Assembly (NCBI GenBank): GCA_902767775.1
Contig: CACXIP010000018.1
Coordinates: 41,586 to 105,585, forward strand
Direction: 5' to 3'
Source: an uncultured Prevotellaceae bacterium
GTDB lineage: Bacteria > Bacteroidota > Bacteroidia > Bacteroidales > Bacteroidaceae
DNA length: 64,000 bases
The notes under the pieces are model-generated. The model was not told the DNA's origin. It saw only the letters and a list, made by a program, of their open reading frames with translations, and made no database searches. The translations under genes were made by a program, and so were the position numbers. This document shows, piece after piece, positions 8,574 to 17,526 of this stretch. The number at the start of each line of letters is the position of its first letter. The first letter of the stretch is position 1.

Positions 8574-8855
8574 CAGGCAGAAACACAAAAAGTCTGAAAA
8601 ATTCGTGACCAATTCGCGATAATTCGTGTAAAAAAAAGAGAAAGCTGAATCGCTTGAACCTGCGGTCTCTGATAGATTGATTATTTGAAGCGCCCTAACG
8701 GCAGAAATTATACAAATCGTTACAAATCACACAAATCAGTATTTAAACAAAATAGATTTGAAAGATTTGGATAGATTTGTTCGATTTCTCGCCGAAGGCG
8801 ACTTAAAACAGAATACTCGTACAAGCAAATATCTCACAAATTTCAACAAGAGAAA

Positions 8856-8968
8856 GCCGAATCGCTTGAACCAACGTTCGTGGATGTGCAGCATACGCAA
8901 CCTTACTAAATTGTTCGCAGAGCGGGGGAAAAAAAGGAAGTAGGCAAACTATAAAACCTAAATAATTT
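8856..8968 (+). promoter_or_regulatory. Shared leader element, copy 3
   Basis: GCCGAATCGCTT at 8856-8867 and GTAGGCA at 8940-8946, 22 bases before the ATG at 8969. About 70 bases of extra sequence containing GGATGTGCAGCATACGCA lie between the blocks. Confidence 0.55.
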
Positions 8969-9634
8969 ATGGCAAACTATTATTTTTCTGATTATGTATT
9001 CGAGGGCGACAAGAAAGAACTCGATGAAATGGAGGCGATGTTACGGCGCCTCGAGGCAATGAAAGAAGAGGACTTCCCCATCAAGGATGTGGCATGGGGC
9101 TCCACCTGGAATGGATTTGTTTTCTATGAATTTGGCTACGTCAAAAAAGATATCGGCTCTGCTAAAGGTGCATGGCATAATCTGAAACGTATCAACGATA
9201 ACGCTCTATCTATACATATAGAGTCGGCCTGGTTTGCACCAGATGACATGATTGACTTGTTCTATGAGAAATGGCCCAGCCTTAAAGGCTATTACTACCG
9301 TGAGCAACCAGAAAGTGGAATATATGAAAAACATGATCCGGAAGGCAAATACTTCCCGTTCAACTATATCCTAACAGGAGAAGTTCCTATGAAGGATGAG
9401 AATGGCGAAGAGGAGGCAATCCCCGTGGAGGAACGTTTCAACACTCAAGAAGATGCATTCGAATGGATAGCCAAAGAACTCCACCATCCCGTCGCAAACG
9501 TTGAAGACATCGAGAAATGGTGTGCGGAGTTGGAAGAGGCAGACGATGACTTTTTTATCACACTGAATGAAATAGAAGGGTTGTATACCCTCGATGATAG
9601 TTCTATTACTTGGATCGAAATAAAACCTGATTAA
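8969..9634 (+). CDS. Unknown acidic protein, possibly YubB/Api92 ferredoxin-like
   Basis: A 221-residue acidic cytoplasmic protein. The N-terminus (MANYYFSDYVFEGDKKELDE) followed by a helix, then paired aromatic strands (VAWGSTWNGF, LSIHIESAWFAPDDMIDLFYEKWP), resembles the split ferredoxin-like domain of Api92/YubB-type proteins carried on plasmids and phages (DUF1281-like). That assignment is an inference by pattern. The second half is rich in Glu/Asp. The gene follows the shared leader and is flanked by spacer repeats on both sides. Confidence 0.7.
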   Translation: MANYYFSDYVFEGDKKELDEMEAMLRRLEAMKEEDFPIKDVAWGSTWNGFVFYEFGYVKKDIGSAKGAWHNLKRINDNALSIHIESAWFAPDDMIDLFYEKWPSLKGYYYREQPESGIYEKHDPEGKYFPFNYILTGEVPMKDENGEEEAIPVEERFNTQEDAFEWIAKELHHPVANVEDIEKWCAELEEADDDFFITLNEIEGLYTLDDSSITWIEIKPD

Positions 9635-9639
9635 TTCAT

Positions 9640-10133
9640 AAGGCTTGGTCTTAAGTAAAAAGTAATAAGACTCCGAATCGCATGAACCAGCTGTCTCTGA
9701 TAGATTGAATATATGGAGTGCCCCTGACGGGCAGAACCAACGGTCACCGGCCGAAATCTTTGGAGTGCCCTGACGGGCAGAAATCTCACAAATCATTACA
9801 AATCAAACAAATAGAAAAAGATTTGTAAGATTTGGATAGATTTGTTAGATTTGACTTCCGCTACGCACGTCGACCGTTGGTTCTCGCCGTAGGCGACTAA
9901 AAAAGGAGTGCCACTGTGGGGCAGAACCATCGGTCTCTGATAGAATATATGGAGTGCCCTGACGGGCAGAAATCGTACAAATCGGTACAAATTACACAAA
10001 TCAATATGTTAAACAAAAAAGATTTGTAAGATTTGGATAGATTTGTTCGATTTGACTTCCGCTACGCACGTCGACCGTTGGTTCTCGCCGTAGACGACTG
10101 AAAATAATGCAATAGAACAATCAAAAACAGTTA
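9640..10133. repeat. Tandem copies of the dispersed spacer repeat
   Basis: At least two full copies of a module in the order GAGTGCCCTGACGGGCAGAA, ATCACAAATCATTACAAATC-type segment, GATTTGTAAGATTTGGATAG, ACTTCCGCTACGCACGTCGA, CCGTTGGTTCTCGCCGTAG occur (about 9755-9900 and 9950-10100). The same module recurs before 17,527 and in other spacers up to 20.7 kb. No gene is visible. Confidence 0.85.
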
Positions 10134-10135
10134 TT

Positions 10136-11722
10136 ATGCCAGGATTATCAAAATCGAAGTACACCAAATTCTGCCAGTGTGACAAGGCGCTGTGGCTGAA
10201 GACCTATAGGCCCGAGTTGGAAGTGATAGACGATGCCACGAAGGCGCGGTTTGAGGCAGGCAATGTGGTGGGCGACTTGGCCATGGGTCTCTTTGGCGAC
10301 TACAAGGAGGCACACGCCGAAAAACCTGCTCCCTCTCCTCAGCCTTCGGCAGGGCAGGGGAGCACTCAGCTCGATCTCGTAGCCATGACCGCACAGACAA
10401 AACAGTGGATGGATGATGGGGTGGAGAACATCTGCGAGGCCTCGTTCATCTACGACGGCAACTACTGCGCAGTGGACATTCTGCACAAGACCGATGACGG
10501 ATGGGCCATCTACGAGGTGAAAAGCTCCACCTACCCCGAGTTCAAGGGCCGTCCGGCGGAAATAGAGAAGTATGCGCCCGACATCGCCTATCAGAAATGG
10601 CTGCTCACCCAGTGCGGCGTCAACGTGACCGGCACCTACCTCGTCTGCCTCAACTCTGACTATGTGCGCCATGGTGCCCTCGACCTGCAAAAACTCTTCG
10701 TCACCGTCGACATGAAGGAGATGGTGGCCAACGAACTGCTGAAAGTGCCCAACAATGTGACACTGGCGAAAGCCACGATGGTGAGCACAGAAGAGCCGGA
10801 CACCGACCTCGACACGCACTGCCATGTGCCCTACGACTGCGGTTTTTGGACATACTGCTCACGCCATCTGCCCAAACCGTCGGTCTTCGACGTCTATGGC
10901 GGCAAGGGGCGCGGAGGCTTCACGTTTGCCAAGAAGGTGGACTGCTACAAAAACGGCAAGTGCTACAAAAACGGCAAGGTGACTTTTGAAGACCTGCGTG
11001 GGGAGTCTATCGGAGCGATACAGGACCTGCAGATTGCCTGCATGCTCGACCAGCGGGAGCATATCGACCGCGAGGAAATCGGCAAGTTCCTCTCTGAACT
11101 GACCTATCCGCTCTATTTCCTCGACTTCGAGTCGATGCAGGATGCCGTGCCGCAGTATGACGATGCGAAGCCATACACCCAATTGTGCTTCCAGTATTCG
11201 CTGCACATCAAGGAGAGAGCCGATGCGCCCTACCAGCACAAGGAGTATCTCGCCCCAAGCGACGGCAGCGACCCACGTCGAGCCCTCGCCGAGCAGTTGT
11301 GCCGCGACATCCCCATGGGGGTTTGCACGGTGGTCTATAACAAGACCTTCGAGTGCACACGCCTGAGGGAGATGGCAGAGGTGTTTCCCAACCTGGCAGT
11401 GCATCTGATGGATATCCATGACCACATCAAGGACCTGCTGGTGCCCTTCCAGTCTGGGCATTTCTATCTGCCCGCCATGGGCAAGTCGTTCAGCATCAAG
11501 AGCGTGCTGCCGGCACTGTTCCCCAATGAGCCCACACTCAACTATCACAACCTCAACTCTCGGGTGCAGAACGGCGGCGACGCCATGACCATCTTCCCAC
11601 GCATCAAGGATATGCCGGCCGATGAGGCTGCCGCCACCCGCGAGGCCCTCCTCCGCTACTGCGAGCTCGACACTTGGGCGATGGTGAAAGTGTGGGAGAG
11701 ACTGTGTGAGGAAAGCGACTGA
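10136..11722 (+). CDS. DUF2779 protein: Cas4-like nuclease plus DEDD-exonuclease-like domain
   Basis: A 528-residue two-domain nuclease candidate. The N-terminal part has a Cas4/PD-(D/E)XK look: CQCDKALWL at 13-21, D114 in AVDIL and E127-x-K129 in YEVKSS, with further cysteines at 229, 235 and 241 (CHVPYDCGFWTYC), which together with the N-terminal cysteines could hold an iron-sulfur cluster. The C-terminal half matches DUF2779, an RNase H/DEDD-type fold: LDFE around D330/E332, VVYNKTFE at 399-406 and RYCELDTW with D512. Known members are found in accessory and defence-rich regions; the substrate is not known to me. Residues 65-77 (APSPQPSAGQGST) are encoded by an inserted palindromic element. 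Neighbours are repeat spacers on both sides; the DUF262 pair starts 98 bases downstream. Confidence 0.85.
   Translation: MPGLSKSKYTKFCQCDKALWLKTYRPELEVIDDATKARFEAGNVVGDLAMGLFGDYKEAHAEKPAPSPQPSAGQGSTQLDLVAMTAQTKQWMDDGVENICEASFIYDGNYCAVDILHKTDDGWAIYEVKSSTYPEFKGRPAEIEKYAPDIAYQKWLLTQCGVNVTGTYLVCLNSDYVRHGALDLQKLFVTVDMKEMVANELLKVPNNVTLAKATMVSTEEPDTDLDTHCHVPYDCGFWTYCSRHLPKPSVFDVYGGKGRGGFTFAKKVDCYKNGKCYKNGKVTFEDLRGESIGAIQDLQIACMLDQREHIDREEIGKFLSELTYPLYFLDFESMQDAVPQYDDAKPYTQLCFQYSLHIKERADAPYQHKEYLAPSDGSDPRRALAEQLCRDIPMGVCTVVYNKTFECTRLREMAEVFPNLAVHLMDIHDHIKDLLVPFQSGHFYLPAMGKSFSIKSVLPALFPNEPTLNYHNLNSRVQNGGDAMTIFPRIKDMPADEAAATREALLRYCELDTWAMVKVWERLCEESD
10328..10363. repeat. Palindromic element inserted in frame in the DUF2779 gene
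   Basis: GCTCCCTCTCCTCAGCC, TTCGGCAGGG, CAGGGGAGC: the ends are complementary and the core CTCAGCCTTCGGCAG is identical to one in the ligase gene (27,963 region). It adds a low-complexity Pro/Ser/Gly loop without breaking the frame. Confidence 0.7.
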
Positions 11723-11819
11723 AAAGGAGTGCCCTAGGGGCAAGAAATCGTACAAATCAGCCAGGGCTAAATCACCTGTAAATACGAATACTTATAAATC
11801 ATTATAAACAATTTATACT

Positions 11820-13727
11820 ATGAATATGTCAGACCCCAAAAAACTTGTTGGCGTTTCCTGTCCTCTTCAGATGCCAGTAAGTGAATTGCTGTTAGGCACA
11901 TATCATTTCATCATACCTTCTTACCAAAGAGGGTATCGGTGGGAATCCAGCATAGGACCTGATGATGAAGAAGTTCGGCAAGTTGATGACATGCTCAATG
12001 ACTTGACTGATTTTGTTGACAATAATGCGAACAGCAAAACGAACTACTACCTGCAGCCTTTGATGGTGAAACCTCGTTACGAAGCCAATGGACGATTGGT
12101 ATGGGATGTGTTGGATGGACAGCAGCGTCTTACGACCTTACTTCTCTTGCTGAAATGTCTCAATGAAAAACTAACCCAAGGTTTTGGTTTGTATACTATT
12201 GAATATGCAAACAGACCTGATATTGATTTCAGTAAGATTACCTACTACCGTTCTTCACCTGACTATAATTATCCATTGCCAAACAAAAATCTCGATAGCT
12301 TCTTTGTGAGAAAGGCTAAAGATAAAATAGAAGAATGGTACAACAATACAGTCAAGATTAGCAGACAAAGACAAGATAAACTCAAAGAGGCCTTATTCTA
12401 TGAGGATAATACAAGGCTGCCCTCTTCAAATCCTAATCTTAGAGCAATCTTCATTTGGTATAATGCCGAGCCCAACGCTAATCAAAAAGCAACTATTTCC
12501 ACCAACACGACCAACGACATCGCCATCTTCAATAGGTTGAATGGTGGAAAAATAAGTTTGACCAATGCCGAACTTCTGAAGGCTTTATACCTCTTGTGTG
12601 TGAAAGTTGACAAAGCGCAAAAAGGCACGTGTATTATTGATGAAGAGACACTTGTTCGCAGATGGGATGAAATGGAAAGAAAGTTTCAAGACAATGAGTT
12701 CTGGTGTGCTGTTTGCCCTAAGACAAAAACGTATGAGAACCGGCTTGACTTCCTGTTTGATTTCATTCGTGAAAGTGACTCAAATTCTAAAACAAATAGT
12801 TCATATCGCTATTTCTATAAAGATATGAAGTGTTTGTTGACAAAGTGTGATTCAAAAAAGTTAGAGGGGAAATGGGATGTCGTGACTCGCCATTTCGACA
12901 TCTTATGCAAGTGGCATGAGAGCACCACGCTGCACAATTATATCGGATTTTTATTAGACCTTGGAATGCCCCCTGCCTACATCCTAAAAACAATCAAGAA
13001 AAATGCAGGGAATGCCGCCACTACAACAGTCGTCAATTTGGTGAAAAAACAGGTATATACCAACGATGTCTTTGCGTTACGTTATGATAAGGATGAAAAA
13101 CTCATTCGTAGGATATTACTTCTCTTCAATGTCGAAGTTAGTGAAAAACACAATGAAAGATTCTCTTTTCATCAGTATAGGGAAAGGGAATACGATATTG
13201 AACATGTCAATTCTCAGACAGAGAATGCTATCGTTAAACCTCAAGAACGTCTGGAGTGGATAAAAGAACAGGCATTGAGCGCATTGGAGGACGATATCTC
13301 GACGATGAGTTCCTCACACCAGGATTACAATACGATTCATCAATTGATTCAAGAGGGGAACGCACTTTTTGCTCAAGGCGTAAATATCTCCCAAAAGCTA
13401 TTTGAAACATATAGAGAGAACGTTGAAAATTATTATGCACCAAAGTATGTTAGATTTGACAAGCATTGGATAGGAAATTTGACACTTTTGAACAGTTCTA
13501 TCAATCGTGAATACAAGAATGCATTGTTTCCAATGAAACTACGCACCATTAAGCGGAGCGACCAGGAAGGTGAGTACATTCCTCCTTGCACAAGATATCT
13601 CTTTTTAAAATATTACTCCAACATTCAAGGCAATCCTTCATCATTCAACACGAAACGATGGAATGAAGATGACCAGAATGATTATGCCAATGCTATTTAT
13701 ACCACCCTTAAAAAATTCTTATTATGA
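11820..13727 (+). CDS. DUF262/DUF1524 protein, GmrSD-like
   Basis: A 635-residue protein with the two halves of GmrSD-type type IV restriction enzymes. The N-terminal DUF262 domain (ParB-like fold) shows IPSYQRGYRWE at 32-42 and DGQQRLTT at 100-107, the nucleotide-binding signature, and FNRLNGGKISLTNAELLKA further on. The C-terminal DUF1524 domain (HNH/His-Me finger nuclease) shows YDIEHVNSQ with H462 and IGNLTLLNSSINREYKN near 550-567. GmrSD enzymes cut DNA carrying modified, glucosylated bases; that this protein does so is inference. Its stop overlaps the next DUF262 gene by four bases, so the two act together. The ATG at 11,826 (MSDPKK) is an alternative start. Confidence 0.9.
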   Translation: MNMSDPKKLVGVSCPLQMPVSELLLGTYHFIIPSYQRGYRWESSIGPDDEEVRQVDDMLNDLTDFVDNNANSKTNYYLQPLMVKPRYEANGRLVWDVLDGQQRLTTLLLLLKCLNEKLTQGFGLYTIEYANRPDIDFSKITYYRSSPDYNYPLPNKNLDSFFVRKAKDKIEEWYNNTVKISRQRQDKLKEALFYEDNTRLPSSNPNLRAIFIWYNAEPNANQKATISTNTTNDIAIFNRLNGGKISLTNAELLKALYLLCVKVDKAQKGTCIIDEETLVRRWDEMERKFQDNEFWCAVCPKTKTYENRLDFLFDFIRESDSNSKTNSSYRYFYKDMKCLLTKCDSKKLEGKWDVVTRHFDILCKWHESTTLHNYIGFLLDLGMPPAYILKTIKKNAGNAATTTVVNLVKKQVYTNDVFALRYDKDEKLIRRILLLFNVEVSEKHNERFSFHQYREREYDIEHVNSQTENAIVKPQERLEWIKEQALSALEDDISTMSSSHQDYNTIHQLIQEGNALFAQGVNISQKLFETYRENVENYYAPKYVRFDKHWIGNLTLLNSSINREYKNALFPMKLRTIKRSDQEGEYIPPCTRYLFLKYYSNIQGNPSSFNTKRWNEDDQNDYANAIYTTLKKFLL

Positions 13728-16264
13728 GCGCAATAAATCTTAAGTCTCTGTTACAAAGTCAACCAAAATGGTCAACAATCTGCATACCTAAGATACAGCG
13801 TGATTATGCTGAGGGGCGAGAGACCGATTCTGTAAAGAAGAAAAGAGTCAATATGTTGACAGACATGCTTGATGTCGTTTTGGGAAACAAAAACGACTTG
13901 TCTTTGGATTTTGTCTATGGTATAGCAGACAATGGTAAGTTCAAGCCCTTGGATGGCCAGCAACGACTCACCACGCTATTCATTCTTCACTGGATGCTGG
14001 GCAGGAATGAAGACCTAAAAGATGCCCATAATCATTCTTTGTTTGTCTATGAGACCAGAAAGACAAGTGAGGAGTTTTGTCATTGGCTGGTAAACCAGGA
14101 TGCCAAAACATTTTTGGATGCATGGAGCCAGCAGGTTCAGGAAGCCGAGACAACCAACAATCAGAACAAAAATCTATGGGACACAGAAACGAACAATAAA
14201 GGCAAAGTAGATAAAATAGCAAACAGGTTGGCTTATCCTTTAGTTCATGTACCAACCCTTTTTGAATTCTTTGCCGAATTGGATGAATTCAAGTGGGATT
14301 GGCATATTGACCCAAACATTCACTCCATGATAATCGTGATAGAAACTGCCTGTCAAATAATCAAAGACAAAGGTTGTGATTTAAGCCAAGTTCAAATTAA
14401 TAGTACAAAATTGGATGATATTACTTTCGAACTTTTGGATAATCTCATTTGCGATGGAGATGCGCTGTTTGAGAAAATGAATGCCCGTGGCAAGGAATTA
14501 TCATCTTACGACCTCCTCAAATCCTCACTTGAGGAAGAACTGGAAATACAACAATCACCAATTATTGATGACTGGCGCCATAAAATCGACAATGATTGGA
14601 TAGACTATTGTTGGGATAGTTCAAATCTTCCAATATCCCCCACTTTGAAGGATGTAAAGAAAGTGGAGCAGCGATTGGAGCGTTTGTTGACAAGGATAAT
14701 GGGAAAGACTTTCTTCATGACTGATGTCCAATACACAAAACCAATAGGTGGAGGAGAAAATCCCGGACAGATGCTCGAGGCTTGTATTTTCAAAGACTGC
14801 GACAATGTTGCAAATAATTATTTCAAGTACGCAAGATTTGAGAGAGGGAAGAAGAGCACCTCTTCTTACTCATTCTCTCAAATCGATTTGCAGGAGGTAT
14901 ATGATGATATCAATCATTTAATCTATAAAGATCATTCGAATACTTGGAAAGATATCGCATGGTATTTGCATAGTCAAGGGTTGAGAATACATGCTGATAA
15001 CAATAATACGTTATTGGATGATTTTTTGAATGATGCACTTGATCATCAAACTCGCGTTATGTTTTATGCAATGTTGTCATATTTGAATCAAGTGAATGCT
15101 CAGACCTTGATTTCCAATCCTATTGAATTCGACAACTTCAAGGACTGGATGCGATTTGCCAGAAATGTTTTCTTGGCTGCTAACAAGAATGTAAGAATTG
15201 ACAATCCCTACCGTGTAAAGGAAGCCATAAAGGCCATTGATTCTTGGCTCGATGACTTTTTCTCCAATTATTATCAGGGACTTTCAAACCAGGAGATGCT
15301 GGCGTTTATTGCAGGAATCATCGTCAACAAGGCAAATGGACAAGAGCAGGCTTGTCTTGACGAAGAGGCATTGAAAGCTAGTCTGAGAATGGGCAACCCT
15401 AATGCTTCAGGCATGCCCCAACAATGGGAGAAGGCTATCTTATCGGCAGAGGACAATCCCTATCTCTGGGGGCAAATTGTCGCCCCACTGTCATGGTCGG
15501 AAGTGGGGGGTAAGTATGACTTGCAGAGATTCATTCGGTACGTGGAAAAGTTGAATGATTTGTTCACTGCTCCTTCTCTGAATGCAAAAACTGATATGTT
15601 GTTGATTCAGGCATGTCTATCTATGGTGAATTATAGATTTAACGGGAATGCAGTCTGGGGTAGTCTTGGCACGGCAAATGACAACCGCGACATTAGTTGG
15701 AAACGTCATCTGCGCGACAAAAGGAGCGGTGTTTATGGTGAAAGAATCAAGAACTTGATTGACTTATGGATTAAGTCACACCCAGCAACAGACTGTGAAA
15801 CCTTTCTTAAGACGGTCATATCATCCAATTTGCCTTCCTTCACAACAAACGACTTCCGTTATCTTTTCTGCAATATCGGTGAAATGGATTTGTCCACCAT
15901 CTTCAAAGATGTGGTGCGCACCGATGCGAGATACATCAATGAAGCTTCGGATGGCCATTGCTACGTGTATCGCTCTACTCAACAACGTGCTGATGCCATC
16001 AGATATGAATTGCTAACCTTGTATCTATTTGCGAGAAAGAACATATCAACTGGGCTTTCCACTCCCACCCGTATCGACCATTTCAATGGCCCTTATGGTG
16101 CATTTGTGGAATTGCAAAAGGCCAAAGGCTACCTTGTCCGTGTGACATCCGCCGCTAATGGTGAATATGAAATATCTTTCAACGGGAAACCTATTCATAC
16201 TTCAAAAGATGTGACTGATGTAGGAAAATGGCTGATGTCGCTTCGCATAATCAGCAGTCTGTAA
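13724..16264 (+). CDS. Second DUF262 protein, large GmrS-like partner
   Basis: An 846-residue protein with a DUF262 domain at its N-terminus: IPKIQRDYAEG at 21-31, LDGQQRLTTLF at 76-86 and MNARGKELSSYDLLKSSLE around 250-268. The remainder is long, helical and without a visible DUF1524 signature (no EH-P or GNLTLL motif), so the nuclease activity of the pair probably lies in the upstream protein. The ATGA overlap at 13,724 shows translational coupling. Two-gene DUF262 modules are frequent in defence islands; the role here as anti-phage restriction is an inference from family and context. Confidence 0.88.
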   Translation: MSAINLKSLLQSQPKWSTICIPKIQRDYAEGRETDSVKKKRVNMLTDMLDVVLGNKNDLSLDFVYGIADNGKFKPLDGQQRLTTLFILHWMLGRNEDLKDAHNHSLFVYETRKTSEEFCHWLVNQDAKTFLDAWSQQVQEAETTNNQNKNLWDTETNNKGKVDKIANRLAYPLVHVPTLFEFFAELDEFKWDWHIDPNIHSMIIVIETACQIIKDKGCDLSQVQINSTKLDDITFELLDNLICDGDALFEKMNARGKELSSYDLLKSSLEEELEIQQSPIIDDWRHKIDNDWIDYCWDSSNLPISPTLKDVKKVEQRLERLLTRIMGKTFFMTDVQYTKPIGGGENPGQMLEACIFKDCDNVANNYFKYARFERGKKSTSSYSFSQIDLQEVYDDINHLIYKDHSNTWKDIAWYLHSQGLRIHADNNNTLLDDFLNDALDHQTRVMFYAMLSYLNQVNAQTLISNPIEFDNFKDWMRFARNVFLAANKNVRIDNPYRVKEAIKAIDSWLDDFFSNYYQGLSNQEMLAFIAGIIVNKANGQEQACLDEEALKASLRMGNPNASGMPQQWEKAILSAEDNPYLWGQIVAPLSWSEVGGKYDLQRFIRYVEKLNDLFTAPSLNAKTDMLLIQACLSMVNYRFNGNAVWGSLGTANDNRDISWKRHLRDKRSGVYGERIKNLIDLWIKSHPATDCETFLKTVISSNLPSFTTNDFRYLFCNIGEMDLSTIFKDVVRTDARYINEASDGHCYVYRSTQQRADAIRYELLTLYLFARKNISTGLSTPTRIDHFNGPYGAFVELQKAKGYLVRVTSAANGEYEISFNGKPIHTSKDVTDVGKWLMSLRIISSL

Positions 16265-16270
16265 ACAGCA

Positions 16271-16348
16271 TGTCAAAACCATTGACACCCCTGTCCTATC
16301 CGATGATACAAGAATATTTGACGGAGACCATTTAAGTTACTAATTTTG
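16271..16348 (+). promoter_or_regulatory. Island promoter-operator module (reference copy)
   Basis: TGTCAAAACCATTGACA (16,271-16,287) is a perfect TGTCAA/TTGACA dyad, CCGATGATACA starts at 16,300 (offset 29), TTTG at 16,317-16,320 is a good -33 box and TAATTTTG at 16,341-16,348 (offset 70) is the -7 box. It drives the 45-residue membrane protein and the 189-residue acidic protein. Confidence 0.85.
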
Positions 16349-16425
16349 CAAACAGAAAACACGAAAAACAATTCCTGTATAATTCGTGACCAATTCACGG
16401 TTATTCGTGTTAAGTTCAAGAGAAA

Positions 16426-16472
16426 GCCGAATCGCTTCAAAGGATGTAGGCATCATTTAAAAACTCAACACT
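16426..16472 (+). promoter_or_regulatory. Shared leader element, copy 4
   Basis: GCCGAATCGCTT at 16,426-16,437 and GTAGGCA at 16,446-16,452, 20 bases before the ATG at 16,473. Here the leader lies inside the transcript of an island promoter, so it should act in the RNA. Confidence 0.6.
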
Positions 16473-16610
16473 ATGTTCTGGTTCCTGTTAGGTCTCGTAC
16501 TCGTCATCCTGGGTGGATATATCGTCATCACATTGCTTCAGGTCGTGTTTTACATCATCGGATGGGGGCTGCAACTCATCATCAGCATCTTCGGAATCTG
16601 GAGAGACTGA
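16473..16610 (+). CDS. Tiny membrane protein, 45 aa
   Basis: The frame starts MFWFLLGLVLVILGGYIVI and continues with a second hydrophobic stretch (LLQVVFYIIGWGLQLIISIF) before ending GIWRD. It is almost wholly hydrophobic: one long or two short transmembrane helices with a charged C-terminus. It has both an island promoter and the shared leader upstream, which supports it as a real gene despite its size. A competing frame over 16,346-16,627 is mostly leader and repeat sequence. Function unknown; small membrane proteins next to nucleases can be effectors or regulators, but nothing here shows that. Confidence 0.7.
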   Translation: MFWFLLGLVLVILGGYIVITLLQVVFYIIGWGLQLIISIFGIWRD

Positions 16611-16661
16611 GTGCCGAAGGCGACTGAAAATGCTTGAAATAAGAATAAAAAATACAACAAT

Positions 16662-17231
16662 ATGGACTATCTACTGAAAGTAAAAGCTAAAGTTTACACT
16701 GATGTCATTTCACATGATAATTATAACCTATCAACAACTGTTGAGGTGAACGTGCCCATTCCGGAAGAAAAATGGGAGAGCGAAATGAATATTCTTGTTG
16801 ATGAAATAGAAGCGGACATTGAAAATTGCGATGCAGATGAGGATGATTTAGACGACGCCTCCGGCTATATCGGCACCGACGGTGATGTGTATGACAGCAA
16901 CGGCTCTCAAACCCGCATAGCCTATCACTTGATGGACTTTGGCGGGGATATGGCAACCATCCTGGACCATTGTTCTGCTTTGGGCGCTCTTAGGGATGCC
17001 ATGGTGGCTGAACTGGAAGCCAACCAGCCCGAAAAGATAAGGGAAATTCAAATGCTGAAGGACATGAAAGACCTGGACTCCGATGATGATGAAAAAGAGG
17101 AAGATGAAGAGGATTGGTACGGAGACAACTGGGATAGGCTGTCGGATAAGATGAAGATGAAAGAGATGGTCGTTGGTGAATATCCCTTGGATATGCTTGA
17201 CGAATTGGCCAGAAGAATCAACAGAAAGTAG
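16662..17231 (+). CDS. Unknown acidic protein, 189 aa
   Basis: A soluble protein with beta-type N-terminus (MDYLLKVKAKVYTDVI, then STTVEVNVPIPEEKW) and very acidic segments (DADEDDLDD near 65 and DSDDDEKEEDEEDW near 140-153). No motif recognised. It lies 51 bases after the small membrane protein under the same island promoter and is followed by spacer repeats. Strong acidity is seen in DNA mimics and ion-binding proteins, but I cannot claim either. Confidence 0.75.
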   Translation: MDYLLKVKAKVYTDVISHDNYNLSTTVEVNVPIPEEKWESEMNILVDEIEADIENCDADEDDLDDASGYIGTDGDVYDSNGSQTRIAYHLMDFGGDMATILDHCSALGALRDAMVAELEANQPEKIREIQMLKDMKDLDSDDDEKEEDEEDWYGDNWDRLSDKMKMKEMVVGEYPLDMLDELARRINRK

Positions 17232-17515
17232 TGGTATGTACTGGTCACCGGCCGAAGGCAAATCGTTATAAATCACACAAATCAGAATATCAAGCAAAAA
17301 TGATTTGTAAGATTTGAATAGATTTGTTCGATTTCTCGCCGAAGGCGACTAAATAAAGAGTGCCACTGCGTGGCAGAAATCTCACAAATCGTTACAAATC
17401 ACACAAATCAGAACACAAACAAAAAAGATTTGTTAGATTTGACTTCCGCTACGCACGTCGACCGCTGGTTCTCGCCGAAGGCGACTCACCATAAAAAAGG
17501 AAAACAATTAAACAA
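17232..17515. repeat. Dispersed spacer repeat, two copies
   Basis: Two copies of the module with GATTTGTAAGATTTGAATAG or AGATTTGTTAGATTTG, ACTTCCGCTACGCACGTCGA and GGTTCTCGCCGAAGGCGACT. No gene. Confidence 0.85.
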
Positions 17516-17526
17516 TACTTGAAAAT

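Larger units (their letters stand above)
8226..8968. repeat. Repeat-filled spacer of 740 bases
   Basis: Contains the spacer repeat (GGGCAGAACCAGCGG, ACTTCCGCTACGCACGTCGA, TTCTCGCCGTAGGCGACT), a decayed island promoter (8496-8573) and two copies of the GCTGAATCGCTTGAA/GCCGAATCGCTTGAA leader block (about 8648 and 8856). The 61-codon frame at 8758-8943 is made of repeat sequence and is not called. Confidence 0.75.

Noticed and set aside
8758-8943. 61-codon frame between 8,225 and 8,969
   Set aside because: Made entirely of the spacer repeat and leader block.
16346-16627. 93-codon frame before the 189-residue gene
   Set aside because: It is largely leader and repeat sequence and overlaps the better 45-residue membrane frame in another phase.
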